Shown here: positions 62,741-64,000 of the stretch, piece by piece | Position numbering within the stretch: position 1 is the stretch's first letter | Layout of the letters: each line of letters begins with the position of its first letter | Assembly: GCF_028561755.1 (NCBI RefSeq) | Contig: NZ_JAQQTD010000001.1 | Span: forward strand, 434,001 to 498,000 | Origin: Altibacter sp. HG106 | Lineage (GTDB): Bacteria > Bacteroidota > Bacteroidia > Flavobacteriales > Flavobacteriaceae | DNA length: 64,000 bases | Direction of reading: 5' to 3' | The notes under the pieces: generated by a model | The model's database searches: none | What the model was told of the DNA's origin: nothing | Seen by the model: only the letters and a program-made list of their open reading frames with translations | Position numbers and translations under genes: made by a program

Positions 62741-64000
62741 ATGACGGAAGCTGCTTTAGAAGAAGAAAAAAAACAACTTGCGAAAGAGTATAAAGAACTC
62801 TTACGCATCAGCTATCGATTGCTTACTGATGAGGATAAAAAACTCATTAGAAGTGCTTTCGACGTTGCCGTCGACGCCCATAAAGACCAGCGTCGTAAAT
62901 CTGGGGAGGCCTATATTTTCCACCCTTTGGCAGTGGCTAAGATCGTCGCTTCTGAAATTGGTTTGGATGCTACCTCAATTGCCGCAGCGCTACTACATGA
63001 TGTCGTGGAAGACACGGTGTATACACTGGCCGATATCGAGCAAATGTTTGGCGAAACGGTAGCCCGCATCGTCGATGGGCTTACCAAGATTTCGAACATG
63101 CCCTACGATGGAGACGTTTCGCTTCAGGCAGAGAATTTCCGAAAAATGTTGCTCACCCTCAATGAAGATATTCGGGTGATCATCATAAAGATCGCCGATC
63201 GCCTTCACAATATGCAAACTATGGATTCCATGCCGTCGCATAAGCAGGTTAAAATTGCTTCGGAAACACTGTACATCTACGCTCCCTTAGCACACCGAAT
63301 TGGCCTTTACAATATTAAGACAGAACTGGAGGATCTTGGACTCAAATACACCGAACCCGAAGTCTACGACGATATTCTTAGCAAGATCAAAGAAAGCAAG
63401 GAAGAGCAAGACGCGTATATCAAAGCCTTTACTAATATCATTCAGGAGTCCTTAGATCAAGAGCACCTGAACTATCAAATCAAAGGACGTCCAAAATCCA
63501 TTTTCTCTATTCGGAAAAAAATGATGGCGCAAAATGTGAGCTTTGATGAGGTGTACGACAAGTTCGCCATCCGCATCATCTACAAAAGTGACGCCGCCAA
63601 TGAAAAGTTTCTCGCCTGGAAAATCTATTCGATCGTAACCGATCATTTTAGGCCCAACCCCTTGCGTCTGCGTGATTGGATCTCTTCGCCTAAATCTACC
63701 GGCTATGAAGCCTTGCACATTACCGTAATGGGACCCAAGGGGCGTTGGGTAGAGGTTCAAATTCGAAGCGAACGCATGCATGAGATCGCAGAAAAAGGAT
63801 ACGCGGCCCACTATAAATACAAAAATAAAGGCGCGGATGATGGCGGACTCGAAGACTGGCTGAACAAGCTTCAGGATACCTTAGAAAATTCGGAGATTAG
63901 TGCCGTCGACTTTGTGAAAGAGTTCAAATTGAACCTCTATTCCAAGGAGATCTTTGTGTTCTCACCCAAGGGCGATTTGTATTCCCTTCCGAAGCATGCC
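62741..64000 (+). CDS. RelA/SpoT bifunctional (p)ppGpp synthetase/hydrolase (partial, C-terminus beyond the window)
   Basis: The first 420 codons of a Rel-family protein; the gene runs off the right edge. The ATG is at 62741. Residues about 40-200 form the HD hydrolase domain with RRKSGEAYIFHPLAVAKIV, LLHDVVEDT and IKIADRLHNM. Residues about 245-355 form the synthetase domain with KGRPKSIFSIRKKM, DEVYDKFAIRII and STGYEALHITV. A TGS domain begins near 405 (IFVFSPKGDLYSLP). Both catalytic domains look intact, as in bifunctional enzymes that make and degrade the alarmone in the stringent response. The tail is out of view. Confidence 0.95.
   Translation, partial: MTEAALEEEKKQLAKEYKELLRISYRLLTDEDKKLIRSAFDVAVDAHKDQRRKSGEAYIFHPLAVAKIVASEIGLDATSIAAALLHDVVEDTVYTLADIEQMFGETVARIVDGLTKISNMPYDGDVSLQAENFRKMLLTLNEDIRVIIIKIADRLHNMQTMDSMPSHKQVKIASETLYIYAPLAHRIGLYNIKTELEDLGLKYTEPEVYDDILSKIKESKEEQDAYIKAFTNIIQESLDQEHLNYQIKGRPKSIFSIRKKMMAQNVSFDEVYDKFAIRIIYKSDAANEKFLAWKIYSIVTDHFRPNPLRLRDWISSPKSTGYEALHITVMGPKGRWVEVQIRSERMHEIAEKGYAAHYKYKNKGADDGGLEDWLNKLQDTLENSEISAVDFVKEFKLNLYSKEIFVFSPKGDLYSLPKHA

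Noticed and set aside
1-64000. CRISPR array, tRNA/rRNA genes, insertion sequences or prophage
   Set aside because: I saw no regularly spaced direct repeats, no cloverleaf-like or rRNA sequence, and no transposase, integrase or phage structural gene in either strand.

Overview
The window looks like a chromosomal segment from a marine-type member of the Flavobacteriaceae (Bacteroidota). The evidence is four secreted proteins with type IX secretion (T9SS) type A sorting tails, SusC-like sequence signatures, menaquinone genes, a bacillithiol-associated YtxJ protein, small flavobacterial membrane proteins and many -7 boxes of the Bacteroidota form TAnnTTTG. Base composition looks to be in the mid-40s percent GC and fairly even. 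I see no rRNA, tRNA, CRISPR array, phage or insertion sequence, and no gene-free stretch longer than about 260 bases.

Layout. 1-11220 (+): the tail of a secreted repeat protein, a T9SS cargo protein with FG-GAP repeats, a propeller-type LytS histidine kinase with its LytTR regulator, a second T9SS cargo protein, then a four-gene overlapping operon (lipoprotein, membrane protein, short LytS kinase, LytTR regulator) that is a paralogous copy of the first signalling pair. 11226-20905: S10 peptidase, glyA, fahA, a lipoprotein, ytxJ, clpB and a DUF4412 protein. 21125-29915: a redoxin/cytochrome c/PHM-like lipoprotein, CsbD, a 43-residue membrane peptide, a histidine phosphatase, an S9 peptidase, DUF1304, a HAD hydrolase, ettA and a 59-residue membrane protein. 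30123-39822: acyl-CoA carboxylase beta subunit, MFS transporter, amidohydrolase, M24 peptidase, a polytopic patatin protein and a small coiled-coil protein. 39873-43253: a VIT/vWA protein carrying a SusC-like plug. 43345-48127 (-): menA, UPF0173 hydrolase, menC, CPBP protease and menE. 48210-64000: a large T9SS cargo protein, DoxX, holA, an HsdR-N domain protein, a six-hairpin glycosidase, an esterase, a DUF6503-like lipoprotein, a fourth T9SS cargo protein, a SpoU methyltransferase, an M48 protease, an MscS channel and the first 420 codons of a RelA/SpoT protein.

Functional reading. Most genes are housekeeping (one-carbon metabolism, tyrosine breakdown, menaquinone, proteostasis, translation, stringent response) or belong to the cell envelope. 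The less usual items are the VIT/vWA/plug fusion, the split-sensor LytS/LytTR operon beside its paralogue, and a structured intergenic repeat at 29930-30008. A dispersed heptamer TTCSGAA, hand-counted at roughly 78 copies, occurs far more often than base composition predicts. Several start codons lie 4-5 bases after a -7 box, which suggests leaderless mRNAs.

Limits. All domain and family names come from reading the sequence and from memory. No database search was run. Promoter calls are motif matches only.
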